Positions 1-7,866 of a stretch of 64,000 nt of DNA are shown here, piece by piece. A program made the translations under genes and the position numbers. The notes under the pieces were generated by a model. It saw only the letters and a list, made by a program, of their open reading frames with translations. It searched no databases and was not told the DNA's origin. The DNA is from JARRQJ01 sp963810615. Lineage in GTDB: Bacteria > Pseudomonadota > Gammaproteobacteria > DRLM01. The stretch's first letter is position 1. Each line of letters opens with the position of its first letter. Where the stretch lies: contig CAWEOA010000008.1 of the NCBI GenBank assembly GCA_963810615.1, forward strand, positions 620,001 to 684,000, in the 5' to 3' direction.

Positions 1-160
1 CGAAGGGAAGAGCGAGGCGAAGGTGCGTGGATAATGCGCACTATTCCCTGGCCGGATTAGTGACAACCCTTTAGCAAGGTGGGCGTTAGGCGTGGCCGTT
101 GAACGGGTTGGAATGGCTGCGCACATCCTCTCCATACAACCCGATAAAGGAGATGTCATC

Positions 161-520
161 ATGAAGATGCGAGCAACGGTTCTGGTGTCTGCGTTGGCTG
201 CTACCCTTTTATTGTCTGCTGGTTTCGCGACGGCGGCTGATCAGGAGCGAACTCAGGACATGCCCCAAACCCAAACCCAAAATCAAGATCAGGTCTATGG
301 CAGCCAGCTCATGACCCGACAGGAGCGCGCCGAATATCGGACCAAGCTCCGCGCTGCGAAGACCGCCGAGGAGCGGGAACGAATCCGCAACGAACATCAT
401 GAGCAGATGAAAGAGCGCGCCAAGGTGCGAGGTGTGACCCTGCCTGACGAGCCACCCGCCGGAAGAGGTGGTATGGGTCCCGGTGGTGGTGTGGGGCAGG
501 GGGGTGGTCGCATGCGCTGA
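161..520 (+). CDS. Small secreted protein, Arg/Glu-rich with glycine-rich tail
   Basis: About 119 residues. The start at 161 is chosen because AAAGGAGAT lies 7-8 bases upstream and the protein then opens with a clean signal peptide (KMR, a hydrophobic run, then ATAA). An in-frame start at 92 would put 23 unlikely residues ahead of it. The mature part is Gln/Thr-rich (QTQTQNQDQ). A charged segment follows (LMTRQERAEYRTKLRAAKT, then EERERIRNEHHEQM), probably one long amphipathic helix, and the tail is Gly/Met-rich (GGMGPGGG). Similar short periplasmic proteins with an MTxxERxEYR segment are, as I recall, common in sulfur- and ammonia-oxidising proteobacteria, but I know no function. A periplasmic location is inferred. 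A hairpin that could terminate the transcript follows at 556. Confidence 0.75.
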   Translation: MKMRATVLVSALAATLLLSAGFATAADQERTQDMPQTQTQNQDQVYGSQLMTRQERAEYRTKLRAAKTAEERERIRNEHHEQMKERAKVRGVTLPDEPPAGRGGMGPGGGVGQGGGRMR

Positions 521-555
521 TCCTGACAACACTAAGCCGAGCTTCGAATGTGGAG

Positions 556-579
556 CCGGGAATCGGCGATTCCCGGTTT
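556..579 (+). terminator. Perfect 9-bp hairpin followed by TTT
   Basis: CCGGGAATC at 556-564, loop GGC, and GATTCCCGG at 568-576 form a perfect stem, followed by TTTC. It lies 35 bases after the stop of the secreted-protein gene and is probably a weak intrinsic terminator. Confidence 0.55.
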
Positions 580-676
580 CACCGCACAAGCACTTCCAGT
601 TCGTCGGCTTACCCTTGCGTACGTGCCATCGTCCGGGAATCTGCCTCGAAATAATTAGCATGCTAAGCTACAAGTT

Positions 677-958
677 ATGTCAGATAGCGACTCCCAAGAA
701 TTGGAAGAACAGAATTTGGTGCTGGTATACATTGCCGGCAAGACCTCGGAGGCCACGGGCGTCGAGAAGCTTTTCGCTCAACATGGCATGACGTACATCG
801 TCAAACCTACGCCTTTCCTGCGTTCGTCGCTGTTTGGGGGCTTGGTTGAGCTGCCGGGGTTGGGTTTCTACGTCCCGGCGGAGCAAGCGGCGGCTTGCCG
901 CGATTTATTGCAGGGAAACAAATTCAAGGTGGGACTGGTGTTGGAAGGCGAGGAATGA
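677..958 (+). CDS. Small cytoplasmic protein of unknown function (93 aa)
   Basis: Encodes 93 residues with no signal peptide or membrane segment. It opens with an acidic stretch (SDSDSQELEEQN), then LVLVYIAGKTSEATGVEKLF. The overall look is a small alpha/beta ferredoxin-like fold: a beta strand, a helix that would carry EATGVEKLFAQHG, a second strand YIVKPTP, and a last helix EQAAACRDLLQG. This resembles small DUF2007-type proteins in layout, but I cannot claim membership. The ATG at 677 has only a weak ribosome site. It stands alone between the secreted-protein gene and the NYN gene. Function unknown. Confidence 0.6.
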   Translation: MSDSDSQELEEQNLVLVYIAGKTSEATGVEKLFAQHGMTYIVKPTPFLRSSLFGGLVELPGLGFYVPAEQAAACRDLLQGNKFKVGLVLEGEE

Positions 959-1053
959 GGCGGCAGCATCGGCGTGATCAGATTCTGCAACATTCGGCGG
1001 ATTTGGCGCACTCCGCTTGCCGATGGCGATAGAGTGATAGGAGAAATAATGCT

Positions 1054-1788
1054 ATGGAAAGCACCGACAAGTTGGCCGTTCTTATAGACGCCGATAATGC
1101 CCAACCCAGCATCGTCGATGGTCTGCTCGCGGAGATAGCGAATTATGGGACGGCCAACGTCAAGAGAATCTACGGCGATTGGACGGGACCAAGGCTGGCG
1201 GGGTGGAAAGAGGATTTGTTGCGGCATTCCATTCAGCCCATCCAGCAGTTCGCTTATACGACCGGAAAAAACGCCACGGACAGTGCGATGATCATTGACG
1301 CGATGGACTTGCTGTATACCGGTAATTTCAACGGTTTCTGTATCGTGTCGAGCGATAGTGATTTTACCAAACTCGCATCCAGGATCAGGGAGTCGGGATT
1401 GCTGGTCTATGGCTTCGGCGAGAAAAAGACTCCCTCCGCCTTTGTCTCGGCGTGCGACAAATTCATTTATACGGAGGTCCTGCGCGCCAAGACCGATGAG
1501 AGCAAGCAGATCGTCAAGAAGTCCAGCAGCGAGTTAAAGCAGGATACGAGGCTGGTAAACCTGTTGCGCGGCGCGGTGGAGGCGTCCTCCGATGAGAGCG
1601 GCTGGGCGCATCTTGCACCGGTGGGCAGCAATATTGCCAAGCAGTCGCCCGAATTTGATCCGCGTAATTACGGCTATGGAAAGCTGGGCGAGCTGGTTGC
1701 CGCAACCAAGCTTTTTGATACGGAGGAAAGGCAGGTCGGCGACGGCAACACCAAGGCGCTTTATATTCGTGATAAGCGAAATAAATAG
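1054..1788 (+). CDS. NYN-domain (LabA/DUF88-type) protein with C-terminal LOTUS/OST-HTH domain
   Basis: Encodes 244 residues. The N-terminal half is a PIN-like NYN nuclease fold. LAVLIDADNAQ (about 7-17) supplies the first acidic metal ligands, TDSAMIIDAMDLL (about 75-87) the second group, and FCIVSSDSDFTKLASRIRE (about 95-113) the third, matching the conserved D-x-D-N, D..L..D and SSDSDF signatures of LabA/limkain-type proteins. The C-terminal part (about 165-240: LLRGAVEASSDESGWAHL, then GYGKLGELVAATKLF and ALYIRDK) fits an OST-HTH/LOTUS RNA-binding domain. From family knowledge it is probably a cytoplasmic RNA-binding protein with possible ribonuclease activity; its target is unknown. It stands alone; a purine-rich AGGAGAAA lies 8-15 bases before the start. 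Confidence 0.85.
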   Translation: MESTDKLAVLIDADNAQPSIVDGLLAEIANYGTANVKRIYGDWTGPRLAGWKEDLLRHSIQPIQQFAYTTGKNATDSAMIIDAMDLLYTGNFNGFCIVSSDSDFTKLASRIRESGLLVYGFGEKKTPSAFVSACDKFIYTEVLRAKTDESKQIVKKSSSELKQDTRLVNLLRGAVEASSDESGWAHLAPVGSNIAKQSPEFDPRNYGYGKLGELVAATKLFDTEERQVGDGNTKALYIRDKRNK

Positions 1789-2009
1789 AATTAGCGCCAG
1801 AGGCAAGTTTGCATGCTTCGGCTTCTTTGCATCAGCCATGCCGCGCAGGTGATATCTGAAGATCGGGTGCAGGACATCCTGCAGGCATCGCGGCGTTGCC
1901 TTTCGGGAAGGGGCGAGCTAATCTTTCCGCAGCTGCTATTGTGTGTTCATTGTCGATGCCAAGCTCTATGAGTCGTACCCCCCCCCATTACCAAGACAAG
2001 GAGTGCAAT

Positions 2010-2567
2010 ATGTTAAAAAAAGCGAGTGTCATCTTCGGTCTGATGCTGTTTGGCTGCGTTACTGCCGCGCAGGCGGGCGGGTTTAAACTCTCCAGTCCCA
2101 CCATCAAGCCGAATTCCACGCTGTCCATGGATCAGGTGTTCAACGGCTTCGGTTGCACCGGCAAGAATATTTCTCCGGCGCTCAAATGGAACGGTGCTCC
2201 CAAGGGGACGAAAAGCTTCGCCCTGACCATCTATGATCCGGATGCGCCGACGGGGTCTGGGTGGTGGCATTGGGTCGTGTATGACATTCCCGCCGATGTC
2301 ACCGCGCTGCCGGAAGGGGCGGGGGATGCGAGCGGCGCCAATCTGCCCGCAGGCGCCAAGCAGGGCCGCACTGATTACGGTACCCATGCCTTCGGCGGAG
2401 CCTGTCCGCCGCCGGGTGATAAACCGCATCGCTATATATTCACCGTCAATGCGCTCAAGGTGGAGAAGCTTGATGTGCCCGCTGAGGCCAGTCCGGCCTT
2501 GATCGGCTACATGGTGCACGCTAATCGTATCGCCAAGGCCAGCTTTAAGGCCAAGTACGGACGTTGA
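2010..2567 (+). CDS. YbhB/YbcL-type (PEBP) protein, secreted
   Basis: About 185 residues from the ATG at 2010, which has AAGGAG 7 bases upstream and opens a signal peptide (LKKASVIFGLMLFGCVTAAQA). The upstream in-frame start at 1896 is rejected because it would bury this peptide. The mature domain shows the phosphatidylethanolamine-binding/Raf-kinase-inhibitor-like signatures: SPALKWNGAPKGTKSFALTI, DPDAPTGSGWWHWVVYDIP and the GGACPPPGDKPHRY(I)FTV motif that lines the ligand pocket. Bacterial members bind small anionic ligands; a physiological role is rarely known. The signal peptide puts this copy in the periplasm or, because of the Cys in the signal region, possibly at a membrane. Confidence 0.9.
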   Translation: MLKKASVIFGLMLFGCVTAAQAGGFKLSSPTIKPNSTLSMDQVFNGFGCTGKNISPALKWNGAPKGTKSFALTIYDPDAPTGSGWWHWVVYDIPADVTALPEGAGDASGANLPAGAKQGRTDYGTHAFGGACPPPGDKPHRYIFTVNALKVEKLDVPAEASPALIGYMVHANRIAKASFKAKYGR

Positions 2568-2633
2568 TGGGTGCGACGTATGGCGTGGTCGCCGTCCACC
2601 CGGCGGCGGCCCGCTAGTTGGTTCTCAGGGGGG

Positions 2634-3317
2634 ATGAGGTCGGTGACCGATAATGCCGCACTCATGATGCGAAGCTGGCGGGTGAATGCCCAGGCGTGGA
2701 TAGAGGCGGTGCGCGGTGGGTTGATACCAAGCCGCCGTGTCGCGACGGATGACGCCATCGTGAATGCCGCTATGGCCCTCAAGCCCGGCCGGGTCCTGGA
2801 TGTGGGCTGCGGGGAGGGCTGGTTGTGCCGTGCCTTGGGCGCGGCCGGTGTCGCCGCGGTGGGCCTGGATGCCTCCCCGGCGTTGATTGCGGCGGCGCGG
2901 CAATCGGGCAAGGGCGAGTTTCACCTCGCTTCCTATGCCGAACTGGCAAGCCTGCGACCGGCTCTCGGAGTGTTTCCTGTGATCGTCTGCAACTTCTCGC
3001 TGCTCGAGGAAGATGTGGGTCCGGTTTTGCGGCAGTTGCAGCAGTTTCTGGAACCGGGCGGGTCGCTGTTGATTCAGACCCTGCATCCCGGGAACGGTGG
3101 GGGCGATGGCAATCCGGATGAGTGGCGCGTCGAATCTTTCGCCGGCTTGGAAGCGCGTTTCACTCAGGCTATGCCCTGGTATTTCCGCAGCCTTACATCC
3201 TGGTCGGCGTTGCTGACAAACAGCGGATTTTATATAGAATCGATTATCGAACCGCTCGATCCGAAGTCGGGGATACCCCTGTCTTTATTGTTGGAGTGTA
3301 AGTTAAGCGAAATCTAA
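2634..3317 (+). CDS. SAM-dependent methyltransferase (class I)
   Basis: About 227 residues. Motif I VLDVGCGEGWLCRALG is followed by the acidic motif II AVGLDASPALIAAAR, then VIVCNFSLLEE (motif IV region) and LEPGGSLLIQTLHP (post-motif), which together are a typical Rossmann-fold class I methyltransferase. The substrate is not evident from sequence. Start choice is uncertain: an in-frame GTG at 2571 would add an Arg/Pro-rich tail unlike the family. A GTG at 2643 (just before TDNAALMMRSW) has the GGGGGG run at a better distance than the ATG at 2634. It follows the PEBP gene closely but a shared function is not indicated. Confidence 0.85.
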   Translation: MRSVTDNAALMMRSWRVNAQAWIEAVRGGLIPSRRVATDDAIVNAAMALKPGRVLDVGCGEGWLCRALGAAGVAAVGLDASPALIAAARQSGKGEFHLASYAELASLRPALGVFPVIVCNFSLLEEDVGPVLRQLQQFLEPGGSLLIQTLHPGNGGGDGNPDEWRVESFAGLEARFTQAMPWYFRSLTSWSALLTNSGFYIESIIEPLDPKSGIPLSLLLECKLSEI

Positions 3318-3352
3318 ACTGGCGCTGCAGCGGTATCTCTGGACGAAACGCG

Positions 3353-3377
3353 CTGCGGGCAGTTATGCTGCCCGCAG
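3353..3377. terminator. 10-bp perfect hairpin
   Basis: CTGCGGGCAG (3353-3362), loop TTATG, and CTGCCCGCAG (3368-3377). It sits between the methyltransferase stop and the cupredoxin gene. No immediate T-run, so it is either a weak terminator or an mRNA-end hairpin. Confidence 0.45.
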
Positions 3378-3402
3378 TCCACCAACTTCTTTAATTTTCA
3401 GG

Positions 3403-3909
3403 ATGAATAGTGAAAGGTGGCTGTCAATGGCCATAGTCAAACCAGCCGGCAAATGGGTTTGGATTATTGCGTTACAACTGGTTGCCTTGGTGTCGAGCTC
3501 CTTCGCCTATGGCGAATCCCCTCAGGATGAATCAAATCACTCCGAAGAAGGTGGGGTGGTCAATGTCGTTTTGAAGGAATGGTTCATCCTTCCGGATAAA
3601 ATGTCGGTTGACGAAGGGCGGGTCACTTTCAAGGTCGCCAACCACGGCCATATGGATCACGAGTTCATAATCATTAAGACGGATGTCCCGGTGCACAATT
3701 TGCCGGTTCACGAAAAAGGCTTGGACGAAAATAAGGCGGGCGAGGCGATCGGTGAGATCGAGGAAATCCGCCCCGGAGAGGTCAGGGAATTGACCATGGA
3801 TATGCCCCGCGGCAAGTACGTACTGTTTTGCAACAAGGTGGAAATGGAAGACCACAAGATTATCAGCCATTACCGCCATGGGATGCGTGTTGCTTTTACT
3901 GTCAGATAA
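3403..3909 (+). CDS. Periplasmic cupredoxin-domain protein
   Basis: Encodes 168 residues with a signal peptide (KWVWIIALQLVALVSSSFAYG, about 17-37). The mature part is a single plastocyanin-like beta barrel: VVLKEWFILPDKMSVDEG, VTFKVANHGHMDHEFIII, and the C-terminal loop YVLFCNKVEMEDHKIISHYRHGM. Candidate type-1 copper ligands are the His of DHEF, the Cys of FCN, a His of SHYRHGM and its Met. The insertion between Cys and the last His (about 13-16 residues) is longer than in plastocyanin. Expected role is periplasmic electron transfer or copper binding; the partner is not encoded beside it. An alternative start is the ATG at 3427. Confidence 0.85.
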   Translation: MNSERWLSMAIVKPAGKWVWIIALQLVALVSSSFAYGESPQDESNHSEEGGVVNVVLKEWFILPDKMSVDEGRVTFKVANHGHMDHEFIIIKTDVPVHNLPVHEKGLDENKAGEAIGEIEEIRPGEVRELTMDMPRGKYVLFCNKVEMEDHKIISHYRHGMRVAFTVR

Positions 3910-4143
3910 GCTTTGACCACGGCGCCCGGCAAACCGGCGCTGGACACTGCGCAGGTCGGTCTCCGGTGACCGCGAGTCGAACTGCGGCAGCCAAGCTGCC
4001 CGGATGTGGGCGCGCCGGCCTTCCAGGGGGAGCCTCTGCGACTATTGTGTCCGGCACAGGTGGTGATACTATCGAACGGCCGGAGTAGGCGAGGATGAAT
4101 ACTTCGATAACGAATATCTCCGGGACCCGTTGCGTATAAATCC

Positions 4144-4881
4144 ATGACCGCCATATTGCTATCACTCGCCACATTTTTTTCGACCTTGGGTGGCGGACTG
4201 CTGGCCATCAAGTTCCGCGACCGCTTGCACTTCATCCTCAGCTTTACCGCCGGCGTGCTGTTGGGCGTGGTCAGTTTCGACCTCCTGCCGGAGATTCACC
4301 AGCTGGCCCACGATCAAGACATCGACGTCACCGGCGCCATGATCGCCCTGGTGGGCGGATTTTTGCTGTTTCACAGCCTGGAGAAATTCGTGCTGGTCCA
4401 TCATAGTCACGAAGCCGACTATGCCACGCATCATCATCCCAAGGTGGGCATGCTGTCGGCGCTGGCCTTGATCAGCCATAGTTTTATGGACGGTGTCGGT
4501 ATCGGGCTGGGTTTTCAAGTTTCGCAGGCGGTGGGGGTCGCGGTGGCCATTGCCGTCATCGCCCACGATTTTTGCGACGGTCTCAATACGGTGAGTCTGA
4601 TGCTGTTGCATCGCAACACCTTGCGCCGTTCCTCGGTGATGCTGGTGTTGGATGCGCTCGCTCCGGTGTTGGGTGCGGCTTCGACCTTACTGTTCCAGGT
4701 GCCTCCCTCCTTTCTGATGCTCTATCTGGGATTCTTCGCCGGTTTCCTGCTGTATATCGCCGCCTCGGATATTCTCCCCGAGGCGCACTCCGAGGCCCGT
4801 TCGTTGACCGCCGTCGGTCTGATCGGCATTACCTGCTTGGGCGCGGCCTTCATATTCGTGGTGGTGCGGGTGGCCGATTAG
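4144..4881 (+). CDS. ZIP-family divalent metal transporter (ZupT-like)
   Basis: Encodes 245 residues with about eight hydrophobic segments. The family signatures are clear: HSFMDGVGIGLGF in helix 4 and HDFCDGLNTVSLML in helix 5, whose His/Asp/Glu-type side chains form the metal path. Between helices 3 and 4 lies a His-rich cytoplasmic loop (VHHSHEADYATHHHPK), usual for ZIP proteins that sense or hand over zinc. The transporter should take up zinc or another divalent cation across the inner membrane. It is followed after 25 bases by a secreted phosphoesterase, so the two may be cotranscribed. Confidence 0.9.
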   Translation: MTAILLSLATFFSTLGGGLLAIKFRDRLHFILSFTAGVLLGVVSFDLLPEIHQLAHDQDIDVTGAMIALVGGFLLFHSLEKFVLVHHSHEADYATHHHPKVGMLSALALISHSFMDGVGIGLGFQVSQAVGVAVAIAVIAHDFCDGLNTVSLMLLHRNTLRRSSVMLVLDALAPVLGAASTLLFQVPPSFLMLYLGFFAGFLLYIAASDILPEAHSEARSLTAVGLIGITCLGAAFIFVVVRVAD

Positions 4882-4906
4882 ACGGTGAGGAACGGAAAGG
4901 GATGAT

Positions 4907-5956
4907 ATGAAGTATCTGGTGCTGGCAATCGTCGTATTGGCTGCGAGCGGTTTGGACGTCCGGCCCGCGGGCGCCGATCAGGCACGCTCCGCACTTGCCG
5001 GGGTTGACGCCCTCTCATGGCCGGCGGATTTGCCGATCTATGATCATGTCGTCATCGTGGTCGAGGAGAATAAGGGCTACGAACAGATCGTCGGCAATCC
5101 GGCAGCGGAATACATCAACAATGTGCTGAAGCGGGAAGGCGCCAATTTCACCCGCGCCTATGCCGAAGAACATTTTAGCGAGGGCAATTATTTCTGGCTG
5201 TTTTCCGGAGACAACCAGAATGTCGGTTTCCTGGATCGTATCCCGTCCAAGTGGAACAATTCCGCCTATCCGTTTACGACCGCCAATCTTGGGCGGCAAC
5301 TGATCGCTAAAGGCTTATCGTTCAAGGGTTACGCCGAAAGCCTGCCGGCCATCGGTTTCAGTGGTGACGATAAGGGTCTTTATGCACGCAAGCACGTTCC
5401 GTGGATCAGTTTCGCCAATGTGCCCAACGGCACTACGCTTGCGACGTCCTCCAATCTCAGGTTTGCGGACTTTCCGCGGGATCCCGCCGATTATCACACC
5501 CTGCCGACCGTGGCCTTCGTCATCCCCAATTTGGGCAACGATATGCATAACGGTCCCAGAGTAAAGAGTATTCCCGCGGGTGATGCCTGGCTAAGGCAAT
5601 ACATTGATCCCTATTATCAGTGGGCAAAACAGCACAACAGTCTCTTGGTCCTAACCTTCGACGAGACTGAAGATAGGGGCGGGCATTTCGGGTTGACCGA
5701 CCCGCAGGCCTGCGTCGCCTCCGACCGCGAGCAATGTTCGGCGCTGCAAAACCGCATTGTCACCATGTTCGCCGGGGCGCATGTCAAATCCGGCGACTAT
5801 GCCGAGGGTAAGGGCATCACCCACGTGAATATCCTGCGCACCCTTGAGGCTATGTACGGACTGCCCAGGGCGGGCCGCCAACAAGCCAAGGCGGCTTCTG
5901 CCGGCATCGCCGATGACTTCATCATCACCGATGTCTTCAGAGACGCGCAGCACTAA
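4907..5956 (+). CDS. Secreted phosphoesterase-family protein (acid phosphatase/phospholipase C-like)
   Basis: Encodes 349 residues. A signal peptide (KYLVLAIVVLAASG, cut near AGA-DQA) precedes an alkaline-phosphatase-superfamily phosphoesterase domain: YDHVVIVVEENKGYEQIVG at the first metal site, then FTRAYAEEHFSEGNYFWLFSG. Downstream are VAFVIPNLGNDMHNG and LLVLTFDETEDRGGHFG, which carry later metal ligands, and HVNILRTLEAMYGLPRAG. Family members hydrolyse phosphomonoesters or phospholipid head groups in the periplasm or outside the cell. Whether this is an acid phosphatase or a phospholipase C cannot be told here. An upstream zinc-type ZIP gene may be linked because such enzymes are metal-dependent. 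Confidence 0.85.
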   Translation: MKYLVLAIVVLAASGLDVRPAGADQARSALAGVDALSWPADLPIYDHVVIVVEENKGYEQIVGNPAAEYINNVLKREGANFTRAYAEEHFSEGNYFWLFSGDNQNVGFLDRIPSKWNNSAYPFTTANLGRQLIAKGLSFKGYAESLPAIGFSGDDKGLYARKHVPWISFANVPNGTTLATSSNLRFADFPRDPADYHTLPTVAFVIPNLGNDMHNGPRVKSIPAGDAWLRQYIDPYYQWAKQHNSLLVLTFDETEDRGGHFGLTDPQACVASDREQCSALQNRIVTMFAGAHVKSGDYAEGKGITHVNILRTLEAMYGLPRAGRQQAKAASAGIADDFIITDVFRDAQH

Positions 5957-6467
5957 TGTATTTGTCGGTTCGGTATTTAACGATCTGCTGAACTGCGGCA
6001 TGGGCACAGGGTATCCACAACGTCGTCAGGAGCACCAGTAGGAGTAGATGATGATGCCCAAGTGGGCGACTCTGAGATTGATGGTGCAACCCAGGGCTTG
6101 GCGAGGCCCGGTGATGTGCTGTCCTTTGCATCTTCTTGATTAGAGTAAGCTCCCGCGTAACATAGTGGTCTATCGCCGCCGTTTCATCATTAATCGGTCA
6201 TCTTGGCAGGCGGTTGGAAACTCCGCCGTCGGCGCCAGGATGGGCGGAGCAAGATTTTGTTAACTAAAATGATTATAGAAGAATCTCAAGCGAGGCTGAT
6301 GGCGGGCGGAATTTTCTTGTGACCACAGGGATAAAACGTCGTGCGGACTTCCCAGAATCTCGGCGATGGGCGATGATAGCGGCGCTTCTTCTCATGGCTG
6401 ATGGGCACTTTTTGCCTTGGATGTTGCCATACACCTCTTCTAGCCCCAGCCTCAGGATCTGTCCCTA
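5957..6467. other. 511-base stretch without a confident gene
   Basis: No convincing gene. The 3' part holds a 49-codon open frame (GTG at 6319) with a short hydrophobic segment whose stop overlaps the SMR start in a TAATG junction (6466-6470). I looked for guanidine-type riboswitch features ahead of the SMR gene and saw none. Confidence 0.5.
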
Positions 6468-6797
6468 ATGCATTGGCTCTATCTCGCTGTCGCCATATTA
6501 TCCGAAGTCGTGGCCACCTCAGCCCTCAAGGCCGCGGAAGGGCTGAGTCGCTGGGGGCCGGTGACGCTGGTGCTGGTGGGTTATGCCCTGGCGTTTTATT
6601 TCCTGTCGCTCACGCTGCGTACTATTCCCCTCGGCATTGCCTATGCCATCTGGGCCGGAGTGGGTGTGGCATTAGTGTCAGTGGCTGGATGGTTCATCTA
6701 CCGGCAGGCGCTCGATGCCGGGGCGATCATCGGCATCACGCTGATCGTGGTCGGGGTGATCGTGCTCAGGTTGTTTTCAAAGACGGTGACACTTTGA
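6468..6797 (+). CDS. Small multidrug resistance (SMR) family efflux protein, EmrE-like
   Basis: Encodes 109 residues and four transmembrane helices. Helix 1 (WLYLAVAILSEVVATSALK) carries the essential membrane glutamate of the family. Helix 3 has the GIAYAIWAGVGVALVS signature close to EmrE/QacE. SMR proteins work as antiparallel dimers that exchange protons for cationic compounds across the inner membrane. Based on the AIWAGVG motif this is closer to polyaromatic cation exporters than to guanidinium exporters, but the exact substrate is open. The start codon overlaps the stop of an upstream small open frame (TAATG). Confidence 0.9.
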   Translation: MHWLYLAVAILSEVVATSALKAAEGLSRWGPVTLVLVGYALAFYFLSLTLRTIPLGIAYAIWAGVGVALVSVAGWFIYRQALDAGAIIGITLIVVGVIVLRLFSKTVTL

Positions 6798-6875
6798 TCG
6801 GGCCCTGGTTAAGCGGCGTGTGACTCGGCGTCGGCGAGGCTCGCAATGTTTAGAAAGGCCTCACCGACTAGTGTC

Positions 6876-7766
6876 TCAATTCGTCGCCAAACGCCGCGAC
6901 GGCAGCATGGCAATGCTCACCGCGCTGATCACCAGCAGACCGCCGATGATCTGGACCTCGCTGGGCACGGTTCCCAGTAGCGCGCCGACCAGCATGGCGA
7001 ATACCGGCACCAGATTGAGGAACAGAGAGGTGCGGCCGGCGCCGAGTCGCGCGATGCCCATATTCCAGAACAGATAGGCAATCACGGTGCCGCCAACGGC
7101 CATGGTCAGCAGCGCCGCGCCCGCTTTGATGCTGGGCAGGTGTACGCTCTCACCGCTGCCTATGGCCACCGCCAGCAACAGCAGCATGCCCGCCGCCATC
7201 ACCAGGGTCGTGTTGGTCAAGGCGGAACCGCTAGGCAGATAGCGGCGTACGAGGATGTTATAGAAGGCCCACATCACGTCGGCGCCGATCATCAGCAGGT
7301 CGCCGCGCGCTACCTGCAGGTTCGCCAGATGATGCAGGTTACCGCCGGAGATCACCACTACTACGCCGATGAGTGCCACTGGCAATGCCGCGAGTTGGCG
7401 CCGGCTAGAGGCCTCACCCAACAGCACGGCGGCCAGCAGCGTGGTCAGCAATGGATTGGTGGCCATGATCAGGGCGCCGTTGGCCGCGGAGGTGGTTTGC
7501 AGCGCGAAAAAGAACAGCAGATTGAAGCCGCCGATGCCGACCGAGCCCAGCAGGACATAGACCTTGGCATGACGGCGCAGCGGAGCGATGAGATCCTCGC
7601 TGCGCCACGCCACCAGGCCCAACATCACCGCCGTGCCCAGGGCAAAACGCAGCGCCGCCGCCCACAGCGGCGGCAGGTCCGTCAGTACCGGGCCGGCCAG
7701 GGCGAAATTCGCCCCCCAGAACAAGGCGGATAAGGCCACCAGGGGATAGACCAGTGTTGCGCTCAT
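6876..7766 (-). CDS. EamA/DMT-family inner-membrane transporter
   Basis: Encodes 296 residues and ten predicted helices in two EamA repeats. Repeat one has FWGANFALAGPVL and LRFALGTAVML. Repeat two ends with VAYLFWNMGI-type and TSLFLNLVPVFAMLVGALLGTVPSEVQIIGG signatures. Drug/metabolite exporters of this family usually pump amino acids or other small metabolites out of the cytoplasm. A GAGG ribosome site lies six bases before the ATG. It is divergently transcribed from a LysR-type regulator across a 100-bp gap (7767-7866), so that regulator is its most likely controller. Confidence 0.9.
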   Translation of the reverse strand: MSATLVYPLVALSALFWGANFALAGPVLTDLPPLWAAALRFALGTAVMLGLVAWRSEDLIAPLRRHAKVYVLLGSVGIGGFNLLFFFALQTTSAANGALIMATNPLLTTLLAAVLLGEASSRRQLAALPVALIGVVVVISGGNLHHLANLQVARGDLLMIGADVMWAFYNILVRRYLPSGSALTNTTLVMAAGMLLLLAVAIGSGESVHLPSIKAGAALLTMAVGGTVIAYLFWNMGIARLGAGRTSLFLNLVPVFAMLVGALLGTVPSEVQIIGGLLVISAVSIAMLPSRRLATN

Positions 7767-7866
7767 ATTGATCCTCGATTCAGTAATACTTGGCGAATAT
7801 GTAGCGTAATTGACGTAACTGCACTGTACAAACTAGACTTTCTAAAACAGTGGTTAAGGAAATCTA

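Noticed and set aside
5937..6131. Minus-strand open frame with signal-like hydrophobic stretch after the phosphoesterase
   Set aside because: No ribosome site, overlaps the phosphoesterase 3' end, and low-complexity His/Leu composition; looks like chance.
5957..6467. Guanidine riboswitch ahead of the SMR gene
   Set aside because: I found no paired ACGR hairpins or ykkC-type core; the SMR protein also looks EmrE-like rather than Gdx-like.
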